Positions 8,660 through 20,060 of a stretch of DNA of 64,000 nucleotides are shown here, piece by piece. Numbering within the stretch: position 1 is the first letter of the stretch; the number at the start of each line of letters is the position of its first letter. The position numbers were made by a program, and so were the translations under genes. The stretch spans positions 149,715 to 213,714 of the forward strand of contig NZ_JFCB01000008.1 in the NCBI RefSeq assembly GCF_000725125.1, read 5' to 3'. Below the pieces are notes generated by a model that saw nothing but the letters and a program-made list of their open reading frames with translations, did no database searches and was not told where the DNA came from. Source of the DNA: Streptomyces toyocaensis. Its GTDB lineage: Bacteria; Actinomycetota; Actinomycetes; Streptomycetales; Streptomycetaceae.

Positions 8660-10081
8660 AGTGTCGGTGACCTGGCGGAACGGCTGCGGCGGGAGGTGAA
8701 CCGCTACCCTCCTGGTGGAAAGCTCCCGTCCAGCCGCGTCCTCGTGGAGCGGTTCCGCGTGAGCCCGGTGACCGTCTCCCGGGCCCTCGCGGTGCTCGCC
8801 GCCGAGGGACTGGTGGTCACCCGGCCCGGTGCCGGGGTGTTCCGCGCGCAGCCCCGCGCCTCGGCCGCCCTCGCGGGCGACACCTCCTGGCAGGAGGTCG
8901 CCCTCAGCGCCGACGGCGCCGAGGGCCTCGTACCGCGCTCGGTGGACGCCTCCGGTGTGCTCGTCTCGCTGGCCGCGCCGCCGCCCGGGGTGATCGAGTT
9001 CAACGGCGGCTATCTGCACCCTTCCCTGCAACCCGAGCGGGCGATGGCGGCGGCCCTGTCCCGGGCCGGACGCCGGCCGGGCGCCTGGGGACGGCCGCCC
9101 ATGGAGGGGCTGCCGGAGCTGCGCGAGTGGTTCGCGCGCAGCGTCGGCGGCTCGGTGTCGGCGGCCGGGGTGCTGGTCACCGCGGGCGGGCAGTCCGCGC
9201 TGACCACCGCCCTGCGGGCCCTCGCCCCGCCGGGCGCCCCCGTGCTCGTCGAGTCGCCCACCTACCCCGGGATGCTGGCCATCGCCCGCGCGGCCGGACT
9301 GCGCCCCGTGCCCGTACCGGTGGACGCGGACGGCGTACGGCCCGTGCTGCTCGCCGACGCGTTCCGGGCGACCGGCGCCCGCGTCTTCGTCTGCCAGCCG
9401 CTGTTCCAGAACCCCACCGGCGCCGTGCTCGCCCCGGAGCGGCGTGCCGAGGTGCTGCGCATCGCCCGTGAGGCGGGCGCGTTCGTCGTCGAGGACGACT
9501 TCGTCCGGCGGCTGGTGCACGAGGACGCGGGCCCGCTGCCCCGTCCGCTCGCCGCCGACGACCCCGACGGAGTGGTGGTGCACGTCTGCTCGCTGACCAA
9601 GGCGACCTCGCCCAGCTTCCGGGTGAGCGCCCTGGCCGCGCACGGCCCGGTGCTGGAGCGGCTGCGGGCCATCCAGGTCGTCGACACCTTCTTCGTGCCC
9701 CGCCCGCTCCAGGAGGCCACGCTGGAACTCGTCGGCTCGCCCGCCTGGCCGCGTCACCTGCGCGCGATCTCCGCCGATCTGCGGGCCCGCCGGGACGCGA
9801 TGACCGCCGCGCTCCGCCTGCGGCTGCCGGAACTCGCGCTGCCGCACGTCCCTTCCGGCGGCTACCACCTCTGGCTGCGGCTGCCGGAGGGCGCCGCGGA
9901 GTCCGCCCTGGCCTCCGCCGCTCTGCGCGCGGGCGTCGCCGTCACCCCCGGCCGCCCCTACTTCAGCGCCGAGCCCCCGGCAGGACACCTCCGGCTGAGC
10001 TTCGCGGCGGTGGCCGGCGTGGGCGAGATCGCCGAGGGCGTACGGCGCCTGCGCACCGCCTGCGACGAGGTGCTGGGATAA
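8645..10081 (+). CDS. MocR-type PLP-dependent transcriptional regulator
   Basis: The 478-residue protein joins a GntR-type winged helix (residues about 1-75: LAERLRREVNRYPPGGKLPS, VSRALAVLAAEGLVV) to a fold-type I aminotransferase domain (about 110-470). The PLP-binding lysine is K319 in SLTKATSPSFRVS, and the phosphate and ring contacts NPTG and EDDF are present. MocR proteins sense amino acids or vitamers through PLP and control adjacent transporters or enzymes. Here the divergent EamA exporter is the obvious target. The start ATG 8645 overlaps the exporter's start; with no ribosome-binding site visible upstream, the mRNA may be leaderless. Confidence 0.94.
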   Translation: MQERSSVGDLAERLRREVNRYPPGGKLPSSRVLVERFRVSPVTVSRALAVLAAEGLVVTRPGAGVFRAQPRASAALAGDTSWQEVALSADGAEGLVPRSVDASGVLVSLAAPPPGVIEFNGGYLHPSLQPERAMAAALSRAGRRPGAWGRPPMEGLPELREWFARSVGGSVSAAGVLVTAGGQSALTTALRALAPPGAPVLVESPTYPGMLAIARAAGLRPVPVPVDADGVRPVLLADAFRATGARVFVCQPLFQNPTGAVLAPERRAEVLRIAREAGAFVVEDDFVRRLVHEDAGPLPRPLAADDPDGVVVHVCSLTKATSPSFRVSALAAHGPVLERLRAIQVVDTFFVPRPLQEATLELVGSPAWPRHLRAISADLRARRDAMTAALRLRLPELALPHVPSGGYHLWLRLPEGAAESALASAALRAGVAVTPGRPYFSAEPPAGHLRLSFAAVAGVGEIAEGVRRLRTACDEVLG

Positions 10082-10121
10082 CGGTTCGACGCCGTCCCGC
10101 CCGGCCTGCGAACATCCCGCC

Positions 10122-10559
10122 ATGACCGACACCCCGCGCCTGCCCGAGGGCTACGAGATCTCCACCGACCCCGCCAGGATCGACGCGGCCCGTGTGCACG
10201 GCTGGCTGTCCACCGACGCGTACTGGGCCCTGGGCCGCCCCCGGGAGAAGCAGGACCGGGCGATCGAGGGCTCGCTGAACTTCGGTGTCTACGACAGCGC
10301 CTCGCGGGACCAGGTGGCGTACGCCCGGGTCGTCACCGACCGGGCGACGTTCGCCTGGCTGTGCGACGTGTACGTCGACCCGTCGGTACGGGGCAAGGGG
10401 ATCGGCACCGCGCTGGTGGCGGCCGTGCGGGAGGTACTGCGGGCGTTCGGGCCGAAGCGCGTCATGCTGGCCACGCACGACGCGCACGGCGTCTACGAGA
10501 AGCTGGGGTTCCGCCCGCTGGAGCGGCCGGACCACTGGATGGCGCTCGTCTTCGAGTGA
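10122..10559 (+). CDS. GNAT-family N-acetyltransferase
   Basis: A 145-residue single-domain acetyltransferase. The acetyl-CoA pyrophosphate loop is visible as VDPSVRGKGIGTALV, preceded by the beta-strand FAWLCDVYV and followed by KRVMLATHDAHGVYEKLGF, the usual motif B region. It starts at ATG 10122, 40 bases after the MocR gene, and may be cotranscribed with it. The substrate is unknown. Confidence 0.9.
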   Translation: MTDTPRLPEGYEISTDPARIDAARVHGWLSTDAYWALGRPREKQDRAIEGSLNFGVYDSASRDQVAYARVVTDRATFAWLCDVYVDPSVRGKGIGTALVAAVREVLRAFGPKRVMLATHDAHGVYEKLGFRPLERPDHWMALVFE

Positions 10560-10688
10560 TGGGTGGCGCAGAGGTGTCCCGGGTGCCCGCCCGGTGCGTT
10601 CTTACCGGCGAGTAAGGTCACGGACACCCGGAGTCACGGCGTGGCGGCACCCCTTGACCTGTCCACTCCGGCGACTGACGATCGCGGC

Positions 10689-11282
10689 ATGGCACTTCGG
10701 GTCACGTTCGTCGCCGCCGCGGGGAGCTCCCCGGTGCTCGCCGAGCGCTTCGAGGACGACCGGCCGCTGGACCAGGCCGGGTGGGGCGAGGTGCAGCGGG
10801 TCGCGCACGAACTGCTGCCGCTCGCGGCGGCCGATCTGCGCTACTGTTCCCCGGCCCCGCGCAGCCGTGCCACCGGGGAAGGGCTGGGATACGCGCCGCT
10901 GGTGCAGCTCGCCCTCCGCGACTGCGACATGGGCCGCTGGCGGGGGCTGACCCTGGGTGAGGCGATGGCCCGGGAGCCTCAGGCCGTGGACGCCTGGCTG
11001 GCCGATCCGCGGGCCACACCGCACGGCGGGGAGTCGCTCCTGGACTTCGTCGGCCGGGTCGGCGGCTGGCTCGACACCCGGCCGGTCGAGGACGGCTGCC
11101 GGATCGTCGCCGTGGCCGAGCCGTCGGTGATCCGCGCAGCCCTGGTGTACGTACTGAAGGCGCCGCCCGCCACGTACTGGAGCATCGACGTCCGCTCGCT
11201 GTCGACGGTCGGCGTGAGCGGCCGGGCGGGCCGCTGGAGCCTGCGCCTGGAAGGGACCTGCGCTCAGTCCACGCGCGCGTAG
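10689..11282 (+). CDS. Degenerate histidine-phosphatase-family protein
   Basis: Starting at ATG 10689 this 197-residue protein follows the phosphoglycerate-mutase-like fold (ERFEDDRPLDQAGWGEVQRV, YCSPAPRSRATGEGLGYAP, RDCDMGRWRGLTLGEA, TPHGGESLLDFVGRVGGWLD). The catalytic Arg-His-Gly near the N-terminus, normally after the first strand, is replaced (TFVAAAGSSP), and the second catalytic histidine region reads AVAEPSVIRAAL without a His. It is therefore unlikely to be a phosphatase and may be a binding or regulatory protein. Similar inactive members occur in Streptomyces, sometimes near cobalt-transport genes, but none are adjacent here. Its 3' end overlaps the next, convergent gene by 19 bases. 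Confidence 0.85.
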   Translation: MALRVTFVAAAGSSPVLAERFEDDRPLDQAGWGEVQRVAHELLPLAAADLRYCSPAPRSRATGEGLGYAPLVQLALRDCDMGRWRGLTLGEAMAREPQAVDAWLADPRATPHGGESLLDFVGRVGGWLDTRPVEDGCRIVAVAEPSVIRAALVYVLKAPPATYWSIDVRSLSTVGVSGRAGRWSLRLEGTCAQSTRA

Positions 11283-11704
11283 CCGGTGGTCAGCTCCAGA
11301 TCCTTGGCGGGACCGCGCACCCGCCGGACCGTCCGCCAGTGGCCGGCGTCGCGGACGGTGGACTCGTCCCGGTAGAGGTCGGCGGAGCACGGGTGGTCGG
11401 CGACGTGCCGGCCCGCGGTGAGATCCAGGTCGTGGAACCGGCGGCCGTCCGCGAACCGGACGTCCGCCGTGCCGCCCGGCCCGGGCAGGAAGCGCAGGGT
11501 CCGCCCGGCGGGCCGGGTGACGCCCCGCCCGGTGAAGGCGCCGGACTCCCGGTGCAGCAGACCCCCGCACTCCAGCGGGCCGGACACGACCGTGCCGGCG
11601 AACCGTCCCTCGTCGCCGCTCGCCAGGTCCCGCACGGTCCGTTCCGCCCGCCAGTGGCCGGCGAGGTAGGTCAGTGCGTCGGGTACCGGCCAGAACTCGC
11701 CCAT
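11264..11704 (-). CDS. DUF6314 family protein
   Basis: A 146-residue cytoplasmic protein of the lipocalin-like DUF6314 type: ALTYLAGHWRAERTVRD, FAGTVVSGPLECGGLLHRES, GRTLRFLPGPGGTADVRFAD, FHDLDLTAGRHVADHPCSAD. The start taken is ATG 11704; an in-frame ATG at 11746 would add 14 residues rich in arginine and is less convincing. Function unknown. It is convergent with the degenerate phosphatase gene and overlaps its end. Confidence 0.85.
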   Translation of the reverse strand: MGEFWPVPDALTYLAGHWRAERTVRDLASGDEGRFAGTVVSGPLECGGLLHRESGAFTGRGVTRPAGRTLRFLPGPGGTADVRFADGRRFHDLDLTAGRHVADHPCSADLYRDESTVRDAGHWRTVRRVRGPAKDLELTTGYARVD

Positions 11705-11812
11705 GGCGCCCCGTTCCCGCGTGGTCCGCGCCCTCGCGCGACCCATTGACGTGCTTCTGTCTCCTCCCCATCCTGCCGCCCGACGTGCTGACACCGGTCG
11801 CCGGAGCCGCGT

Positions 11813-13228
11813 TCATGACCGCCAGGTCGTCACCCGCGCCCCGGCGTCCGGTGCGCTGCGGCCCTGGGCGGGAAGGAGCCGGGCGGCGTCGACGTGGTGG
11901 AAGTGGACGAGCAGGTCCGAGCTCATCAGCAGCGACGTGTCGGCCTCGGGGACGGGCCACACGGTGCCGATCTCCGTGGTCGGACGTGACGCGGTCAGCC
12001 ACTGCCTGGCCGGTTCCCGCACGGTGCGCAGGTCCAGCAGGTAGACCGGGTGGGGCACGGCATCAAGGGTGTACTCGTTGGTGCCCGGCTCGGGCGGTCC
12101 GGTGGTGAAGGTGCCCAGCGGCAGGGGCTCCCGCGTGCTGAGGCCGTCGTACGCGACGAAGGATCCCTCGCCGAAGCTCGTGCGGACGCTGAGGTACCCC
12201 GCGCCGAACCGGTCGCGCAGGAAGGCGCCCTGCGGCCGGGGGTAGTCGGGACTGTTGCTGACCAGGGCCACGTGGCCGTCGTGCGCGGCGAGCACGGTCC
12301 TGCTGCCCGTGTGCTCGTACCACCAGGTGAGGTTCTCGGCCATCTGCTGGTCACGGTACAGATCCTGCTGCGTCCCTTCGGTGGCGTTGTCGAACGCGTA
12401 GAAGCGGGCGCTCTGCGCGATGACCCGGGCGTGCTGGACGTTCCAGTCGAACTCCTCGCGGTCCCGGCCCGGCGCCTGCGAGCGGAGCAGCTCGTACGCC
12501 TGCCGGGTGCGGCGGGCCATGTCCAGCCGCTCGTCCTGCGGCCGGTTCCTGAACTCGCGCGTGGCGGCCAGTACCTCACCGGTGGGGCGGTCCCGGTACA
12601 GCTCCGCGAACCGCGCGCGCAGCTCGGGGAACCGGCGGTCGACGTACCGCAGGACCCGGTCGTACAGCCTGGGTTCGACCGGGACGATGTCGTCACCCAC
12701 GAACTGCAGAGGACGGCTGCTGCGCGCGTTGTGGGCGCGCATCCACTCGAACAGATGCAGATACTCCTGGTTGTTCCACAGCCGGTCCTCGCTCTGGAAG
12801 ACCTCGCGCATGATCCGGCGGATGTCACCCCTGCCGGTCAGCAGCCACTCGTTGATACGCAGGCCGGCGTCCCAGCCGGCCTCCCGGGCGAGGGAGGTGA
12901 AGCCCTTCTCCTCGGCCAGGTACCGGAAGACCCGCTCCTGGAGCGCGAAGAACTGATGGGAGCCGTGCGTGGCCTCTCCCACCCCCACGATCACGGCACC
13001 GTCCACGGCCCGGCCCAGCGGCCGCAGGTCCCCGAGGGTGTCCATCGGCTCGCCGGGAGCCAGTGCGGACGCCGCCCGGGTCAGCTCGGCGACGACCGGG
13101 TCGGGTGTGCGGCCGCCGGCGCGGGCGGGCGCCGCGGGAAGAACAGCCGTCAGCAGCACTGCCAGCAGGACCGGCAGGACGGGCAGGGCGGCACGACGGC
13201 GGCGTGACAGGTGGGACGCGGAACGCAT
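11813..13228 (-). CDS. Secreted erythromycin-esterase-like hydrolase
   Basis: The 471-residue protein begins with an export signal (RRRRAALPVLPVLLAVLLTA, cleavage likely after APARA). The rest fits the erythromycin esterase family (PF05139, EreA/EreB): VGVGEATHGSHQFF contains the conserved Glu and catalytic His, followed by GFTSLAREAGWDAGLRINEW, LQFVGDDIVPVEPRLYDRV, and VLAAHDGHVALVS with the second conserved His. Family members hydrolyse macrolide lactones or act on other esters; resistance activity cannot be inferred from sequence alone. It stands alone, divergent from argC. Confidence 0.92.
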   Translation of the reverse strand: MRSASHLSRRRRAALPVLPVLLAVLLTAVLPAAPARAGGRTPDPVVAELTRAASALAPGEPMDTLGDLRPLGRAVDGAVIVGVGEATHGSHQFFALQERVFRYLAEEKGFTSLAREAGWDAGLRINEWLLTGRGDIRRIMREVFQSEDRLWNNQEYLHLFEWMRAHNARSSRPLQFVGDDIVPVEPRLYDRVLRYVDRRFPELRARFAELYRDRPTGEVLAATREFRNRPQDERLDMARRTRQAYELLRSQAPGRDREEFDWNVQHARVIAQSARFYAFDNATEGTQQDLYRDQQMAENLTWWYEHTGSRTVLAAHDGHVALVSNSPDYPRPQGAFLRDRFGAGYLSVRTSFGEGSFVAYDGLSTREPLPLGTFTTGPPEPGTNEYTLDAVPHPVYLLDLRTVREPARQWLTASRPTTEIGTVWPVPEADTSLLMSSDLLVHFHHVDAARLLPAQGRSAPDAGARVTTWRS

Positions 13229-13345
13229 GGGCTGGTTCTCCTCACGTCAGCCCCCCGGAACAGCATCGTCGGCACGCTGCCGGTCCGCCCGCACAGCAAC
13301 CCCACGCTGGGCCGATCGGGGGACGGACGGCGGGCCACGTGGCGT

Positions 13346-15570
<2,225 letters not shown>

Positions 15571-15574
<4 letters not shown>

Positions 15575-16473
15575 CCGGCACCCGCAAGCACACCGCGCTC
15601 CCCAAGGCGCAGATCCTCATCGAGGCGCTGCCCTGGCTGACCCGGCACCACGGCAGGACCGTCGTCATCAAGTTCGGCGGCAACGCCATGGTCGACGAGG
15701 ACCTGAAGGCCGCGTTCGCCCAGGACGTCGTCTTCCTGCGGCACGCCGGCCTCAGACCGGTCGTCGTGCACGGCGGCGGCCCGCAGATCAGCCGGGCGCT
15801 CGACCGGCACGGCATCGTCAGCGAGTTCAAGGCCGGCCTGCGCGTCACCACCGAGGACGCCATGGACGTCGTGCGCATGGTGCTCGCCGGACAGGTGCAG
15901 CGGGAACTGGTCGGACTACTCAACCGGCACGGACCCCTCGCCGTCGGCCTCACCGGCGAGGACGCGCACACCCTCACCGCCACCAAGCACCAGCCCGAGA
16001 TCGACGGCGAGTTGGTCGACATCGGGCGGGTGGGCGAGATCACCGAGATCGACACGGGCGCGATCGAGGCACTGCTCGCCGACGGCCGCATCCCGGTCGT
16101 CTCGTCGATCGCCCGCAGCCAGGACGACCACCATGTCTACAACGTCAATGCTGATACGGCGGCTGCGGCACTCGCTGCTGCACTGGGCGCCGAGACCCTC
16201 ATGGTCCTCACGGACGTCGAGGGACTCTACGAGGACTGGCCGAACAGCGACGAGGTGATCAGCCGCCTCACCGCCTCCCAGCTCGAGAAGCTCCTGCCGG
16301 AACTGTCCTCGGGCATGGTGCCGAAGATGGAGGGCTGCCTGCACGCCGTACGCAACGGCGTGACCACCGCCCGCGTCATCGACGGCCGGGTCCAGCACTC
16401 GATCCTGCTGGAGATCTTCACGGACGAGGGCATCGGCACCATGGTCGTGCCCGACGAACAGGGGGAGTCGTGA
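15571..16473 (+). CDS. argB: Acetylglutamate kinase
   Basis: This kinase phosphorylates N-acetylglutamate, usually the feedback-controlled step of the pathway. The 300-residue protein shows the amino-acid kinase fold: [12 protein letters not shown] (ATP phosphate binding), [33 protein letters not shown] and [17 protein letters not shown]. The start ATG overlaps the argJ stop (ATGA) and the stop overlaps the argD start, as expected in a tightly coupled operon. Confidence 0.98.
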
Positions 16474-17678
16474 GCAACGCAGAACTGACCGCGCGGTGGC
16501 AGGGCGCCCTGATGAACAACTACGGCACCCCGCGCCTGCCGCTGGTACGCGGTGACGGCACGAAGGTCTGGGACGCCGAGGGCACGGAGTACACCGACTT
16601 CGTCGGCGGCATCGCCACCAACGCCCTCGGCCACGCCCACCCGGCGGTCGTCGAGGCCGTGAGCCGGCAGATCGGCTCCCTCGGCCACATCTCCAACTTC
16701 TTCATGGCAGAGCCGACCGTCGCCCTCGCCGAGCGGCTGCTCCAGCTCTTCGGCCGGGCCGGCCGGGTCTTCTTCTGCAACTCCGGCGCCGAGGCCAACG
16801 AGGCCGCGTTCAAGATCGGCCGGCTGACCGGACGGACCCACGTCGTCGCCACCGAGGGCGCCTTCCACGGCCGCACGATGGGCGCCCTCGCGCTCACCGG
16901 CCAGCCCGGCAAGCGCGAGCCGTTCCAGCCGCTGCCCGCCGAGGTCACCCACGTGCCCTTCGGTGACGCCCAGGCGCTGGCCGCCGCGGTCACCGAGGAG
17001 ACGGCCCTGGTCGTCCTCGAACCCATCCAGGGCGAGCTCGGCGTGGTCGTCCCGCCCCCCGGCTATCTGAAGGCGGCCCGCGCCATCACCGCGGCCAAGG
17101 GCGCGCTGCTCGTGCTGGACGAGGTGCAGACCGGCATCGGCCGCACCGGGCACTGGTTCGAGTACCAGGCCCACGAGGGCGTGCTGCCGGACGTCGTCAC
17201 CCTGGCCAAGCAACTCGGCGGCGGCCTGCCACTGGGCGCCACCGTCGCCTTCGGCCGCGCCGCCGACCTGCTCGGGCCCGGCCACCACGGCACCACCTTC
17301 GGCGGCAACCCGGTCGCCTGCGCCGCCGGACTCGCCGTTCTCGACACCATCGAGAGCGAGGGGCTGCTGGAGAACGTCAAGCGGCAGGGCGAGAGGCTCC
17401 GCGACGGAATCGAGGGGTCCGGCCACGCTGTGATCGACCATGTCCGGGGTGCGGGGCTCCTCCTGGGTATCGTGCTCACCGAGCCGCTCGCGCCCCAGGC
17501 GCAACAGGCGGCTCAGGACGCCGGATTCCTCGTGAACGCGCCGGCCCCCGATGTCGTGCGGCTCATGCCGCCGCTGAACCTCGGGGACGACGCGGTGGAC
17601 GCCTTCCTCGGGGCGCTGCCCGGCATCCTGGACCAGGCCGGTACGCCGGCGGGCGGGGAAGGACGAGCCGGAGAATGA
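16470..17678 (+). CDS. argD: Acetylornithine aminotransferase
   Basis: A PLP enzyme that converts N-acetylglutamate semialdehyde to N-acetylornithine. The 402-residue protein has the class-III aminotransferase blocks [45 protein letters not shown] and the PLP lysine in [18 protein letters not shown] 16470 overlaps the argB stop. ArgR follows after seven bases. Confidence 0.97.
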   Translation: MSNAELTARWQGALMNNYGTPRLPLVRGDGTKVWDAEGTEYTDFVGGIATNALGHAHPAVVEAVSRQIGSLGHISNFFMAEPTVALAERLLQLFGRAGRVFFCNSGAEANEAAFKIGRLTGRTHVVATEGAFHGRTMGALALTGQPGKREPFQPLPAEVTHVPFGDAQALAAAVTEETALVVLEPIQGELGVVVPPPGYLKAARAITAAKGALLVLDEVQTGIGRTGHWFEYQAHEGVLPDVVTLAKQLGGGLPLGATVAFGRAADLLGPGHHGTTFGGNPVACAAGLAVLDTIESEGLLENVKRQGERLRDGIEGSGHAVIDHVRGAGLLLGIVLTEPLAPQAQQAAQDAGFLVNAPAPDVVRLMPPLNLGDDAVDAFLGALPGILDQAGTPAGGEGRAGE

Positions 17679-17685
17679 GACGACG

Positions 17686-18228
17686 ATGAGCCAGGAGCAG
17701 CAGGACCAGGGTCAGCAGGCCGGACCTGCCGTGCCGCAGACGCGCACCGCACGCCACCGCCGGATCGTGGACATCCTCAACCGGCAGCCGGTGCGGTCGC
17801 AGAGCCAGTTGGCGAAGCTGCTCGCCGACGACGGGCTGAGCGTCACCCAGGCGACGCTCTCCCGCGACCTGGACGAGCTGAACGCGGTGAAGATCCGCAA
17901 CAACGAGGGCGACCTGATCTACGCGGTGCCGAGCGAGGGGGGTTTCCGTACCCCGCGGGCACCGCTGGGGGAGTCCGCCAAGGAGGAGCGGATGCGGCGG
18001 CTCTCGCAGGAGCTGCTGATCTCCGCGGAGGCCTCCGCGAACCTGGTGGTGCTGCGTACCCCGCCGGGCGCCGCGCAGTTCCTGGCCTCGGCGATCGACC
18101 AGGCGGAACTGCAGGACATCCTCGGCACGATCGCCGGCGACGACACGCTGCTGCTGATCAGCAGGGAGCCGACGGGTGGCCAGGCCCTGGCGGACCATTT
18201 GCTCCGGTTGGCCCAGAACGGCCACTGA
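17686..18228 (+). CDS. argR: Arginine repressor
   Basis: ArgR is the arginine-sensing hexameric repressor of the arg genes. The 180-residue protein has an extra Gln-rich N-terminus of about 20 residues, then the winged helix ([37 protein letters not shown]), then the arginine-binding and oligomerisation domain with the signature [17 protein letters not shown]. It closes the argCJBDR operon and so is expected to control its own synthesis through the ARG boxes before argC. Confidence 0.97.
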   Translation: MSQEQQDQGQQAGPAVPQTRTARHRRIVDILNRQPVRSQSQLAKLLADDGLSVTQATLSRDLDELNAVKIRNNEGDLIYAVPSEGGFRTPRAPLGESAKEERMRRLSQELLISAEASANLVVLRTPPGAAQFLASAIDQAELQDILGTIAGDDTLLLISREPTGGQALADHLLRLAQNGH

Positions 18229-18439
18229 GCCGCGGGGCGGCGGGGACATGCTGGTGCGGCGACCGCGGGCCGTCGGTGGCCGCTCATGCAGTTCCCCGCG
18301 CCCCTGGGGGGCGACCCCAGCCGCGGGCAGTCGTGGAGCCGCGGGCGCTGGGGGCACCCCCTCTGGGGGAGGCACCCGCCGGCGCGGTGAGTGTGACGCC
18401 CGTACCTCAGCCGCGGCGCCGGTCACCCCGGAGCGCCGG
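18229..18439. repeat. Intergenic region holding a Streptomyces extragenic repeat
   Basis: The gap between convergent argR and apbE contains, in reverse orientation at about 18289-18312, the core CAGGGGCGCGGGGAACTG seen in many Streptomyces intergenic regions, followed by a set of short G+C inverted repeats up to about 18390. A related copy begins near 25678 and another near 29104. I see no gene here; the hairpins could end transcription from both sides. Confidence 0.6.
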
Positions 18440-19240
18440 TCACCCCAGCCGGCCCGCCAGCCCACCCGTGCACCGCACCTCGTCGCCCGCCGTGATCAGC
18501 AGCGCCTCGGCGTCCGGAAGCGACTCCAGCCAGGCGAGCGCCTGCCGGGAGCCCATCGCGAACGCCGCCGTCGCCCAGCAGTCCGCCCACGTCAGCCGCG
18601 GCGCGACCACCGTCACGGCGACCAGGTCGGTCACCGCCGACCGCCCCGTACGGGGATCGACGATGTGGTCCCCCCGCTCCGCGGTACCGGACGTCGCCAC
18701 GGCCAGTTCGTCCGCACCGGCCGCGGAGACCACGGCGGCGAGCCCGCCCGGTCGCAGCGGATCCGACACCCCGACCCGCCACGGCCGCCCCGCCCCCGGC
18801 GCGCCCAGCACCTGCACGTCGCCGCCCCCGTTGACGCTCACCCCCGTCGCCCCGGCCGCCGCGAGCCGCCGTGCGGCCCGCTCGGTGGCCCAGCCCTTGA
18901 CGATCCCGGTCGGGTCGAGACGCCCCTGGTAGCACGTGCTGAACCAGCCGTCGCTCACCCGCTCCGCCTCCGCCGCCAGCTGCAGCACCTCGGCGACCTC
19001 GGCATCGCACTCCCCGACGCCCAGCTCACCGCGCGCCAGCCGCGAGATCTGGCTGTCGTCGCGGTAGGTGCTGAACACCTCGTCGACCCGGCGCAGCCCG
19101 GCGACGGCCTCGTCCAGCGCCGCGCGCACCGCGTCGGGTTCCCCGCCGCGGACGTCCAGGGAGAAGACGGTCCCCATCGTCTCCTCCGTACGACGCACCG
19201 CGGCGGGAGCCTCCGCCGGCTCGGCCACCGCGTCAGCCAC
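18440..19240 (-). CDS. apbE: FAD:protein FMN transferase
   Basis: ApbE attaches FMN covalently to threonine in exported flavoproteins. The 266-residue protein contains ETMGTVFSLDVRGG, VDEVFSTYRDDSQISRLARG, LDPTGIVKGWATERAARRL, VSVNGGGDVQVLG and a C-terminal TWADCWATAAFAMG block, the usual ApbE motifs. GTG 19240 overlaps the stop of the upstream FMN-binding gene by eight bases, so the two are translationally coupled. No signal peptide is obvious, so processing may occur before export, or the N-terminus is not correctly defined. The substrate is almost certainly the neighbour with two flavinylation sites. Confidence 0.94.
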   Translation of the reverse strand: MADAVAEPAEAPAAVRRTEETMGTVFSLDVRGGEPDAVRAALDEAVAGLRRVDEVFSTYRDDSQISRLARGELGVGECDAEVAEVLQLAAEAERVSDGWFSTCYQGRLDPTGIVKGWATERAARRLAAAGATGVSVNGGGDVQVLGAPGAGRPWRVGVSDPLRPGGLAAVVSAAGADELAVATSGTAERGDHIVDPRTGRSAVTDLVAVTVVAPRLTWADCWATAAFAMGSRQALAWLESLPDAEALLITAGDEVRCTGGLAGRLG

Positions 19241-20009
19241 CGGCCTTGTCCAGCGCCGACTGGAGCGACTGCTTGTACCCCGCACTCGTGTACGTGGCCC
19301 CGGACACCGCGTCGATCTCCGCGCCGCCGGCCGCGACCGCAGCCTGGTTGAGCCGGGGTACTGCGCTGGAGGTGATCTGGTCGCTCTGCCCGCCCTTGGG
19401 CGTCTGGACGGCCTCGGCCCTGGTGATCCTCCCGCCGCTCACGGTGATCCGGACCTGCACCGGCCCGTACTGCGTCTGTGCCGCGTCCCCGGTGACGGTC
19501 CGGGCCCGCTCGCTCCCGGCGTTCCCGCCGCTCCCCGAACCGGAGGACTCCGGGGCCCCGGCGGCCCGCGCCTTGTCCAGCGCCGACTGGAGCGACTTCT
19601 CGTACCCGGCGCTGGTGTACGTCGCCCCGGACACCGCGTCGATCTCTCCGCCCTGCGCCGCGACCGCCGCCTGGTTGAGCCGGGGCACGGCGGTGGAGGT
19701 GATCTGGTCGCTCTGCCCGCCCTTGGGCGCCTGGACGGCCTCCGCCCTGGTGATCCTCCCGCCGCTCACCGTCAGCCGCACCTGCACCGCGCCGTACTGG
19801 GTGCTCGCGGCGTCCCCGGTGACCGTGCCGTCACCGATGGGCCGGGAACCGCCCTGCGGGGACTGGGCCGCCGCGGGCGGGGCCGCGCCGCCCGCCGCCG
19901 CGGCCGAGCCGGGATCGGACGCCGGCTTGAGCGACAGCAGCAGCACGATCCCGGACACGGTGGCGGCGGTCGCGAGTACGGCACGCCGGACGGGGTGACT
20001 CTTCCTCAT
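19233..20009 (-). CDS. Exported protein with two tandem FMN-binding (flavinylation) domains
   Basis: The 258-residue protein has an N-terminal export or anchor segment (VLATAATVSGIVLLLSL) followed by two nearly identical FMN_bind repeats about 109 residues apart. Each ends in DAVSGATYTSAGY (starting at residues 124 and 233), the S-G-A-T-x-T signature in which threonine is linked to FMN by ApbE. A Gly/Ser/Glu-rich linker joins the repeats. Each repeat also has TQYG-VQVR-TVSGGRITRAEA. It would pass electrons outside the membrane between the adjacent reductase and an unknown acceptor. The strong similarity between the repeats points to a fairly recent internal duplication. Confidence 0.93.
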   Translation of the reverse strand: MRKSHPVRRAVLATAATVSGIVLLLSLKPASDPGSAAAAGGAAPPAAAQSPQGGSRPIGDGTVTGDAASTQYGAVQVRLTVSGGRITRAEAVQAPKGGQSDQITSTAVPRLNQAAVAAQGGEIDAVSGATYTSAGYEKSLQSALDKARAAGAPESSGSGSGGNAGSERARTVTGDAAQTQYGPVQVRITVSGGRITRAEAVQTPKGGQSDQITSSAVPRLNQAAVAAGGAEIDAVSGATYTSAGYKQSLQSALDKAGG

Positions 20010-20060
20010 CGTTCTTCAAGCTCCTGATGGTGTGGATGGCCCGGGTGGATGACCCGTCGC

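Noticed and set aside
11813..13228. Macrolide resistance gene call for the erythromycin-esterase-like protein
   Set aside because: Family membership and an export signal are clear, but activity on macrolides is not predictable from the visible motifs.
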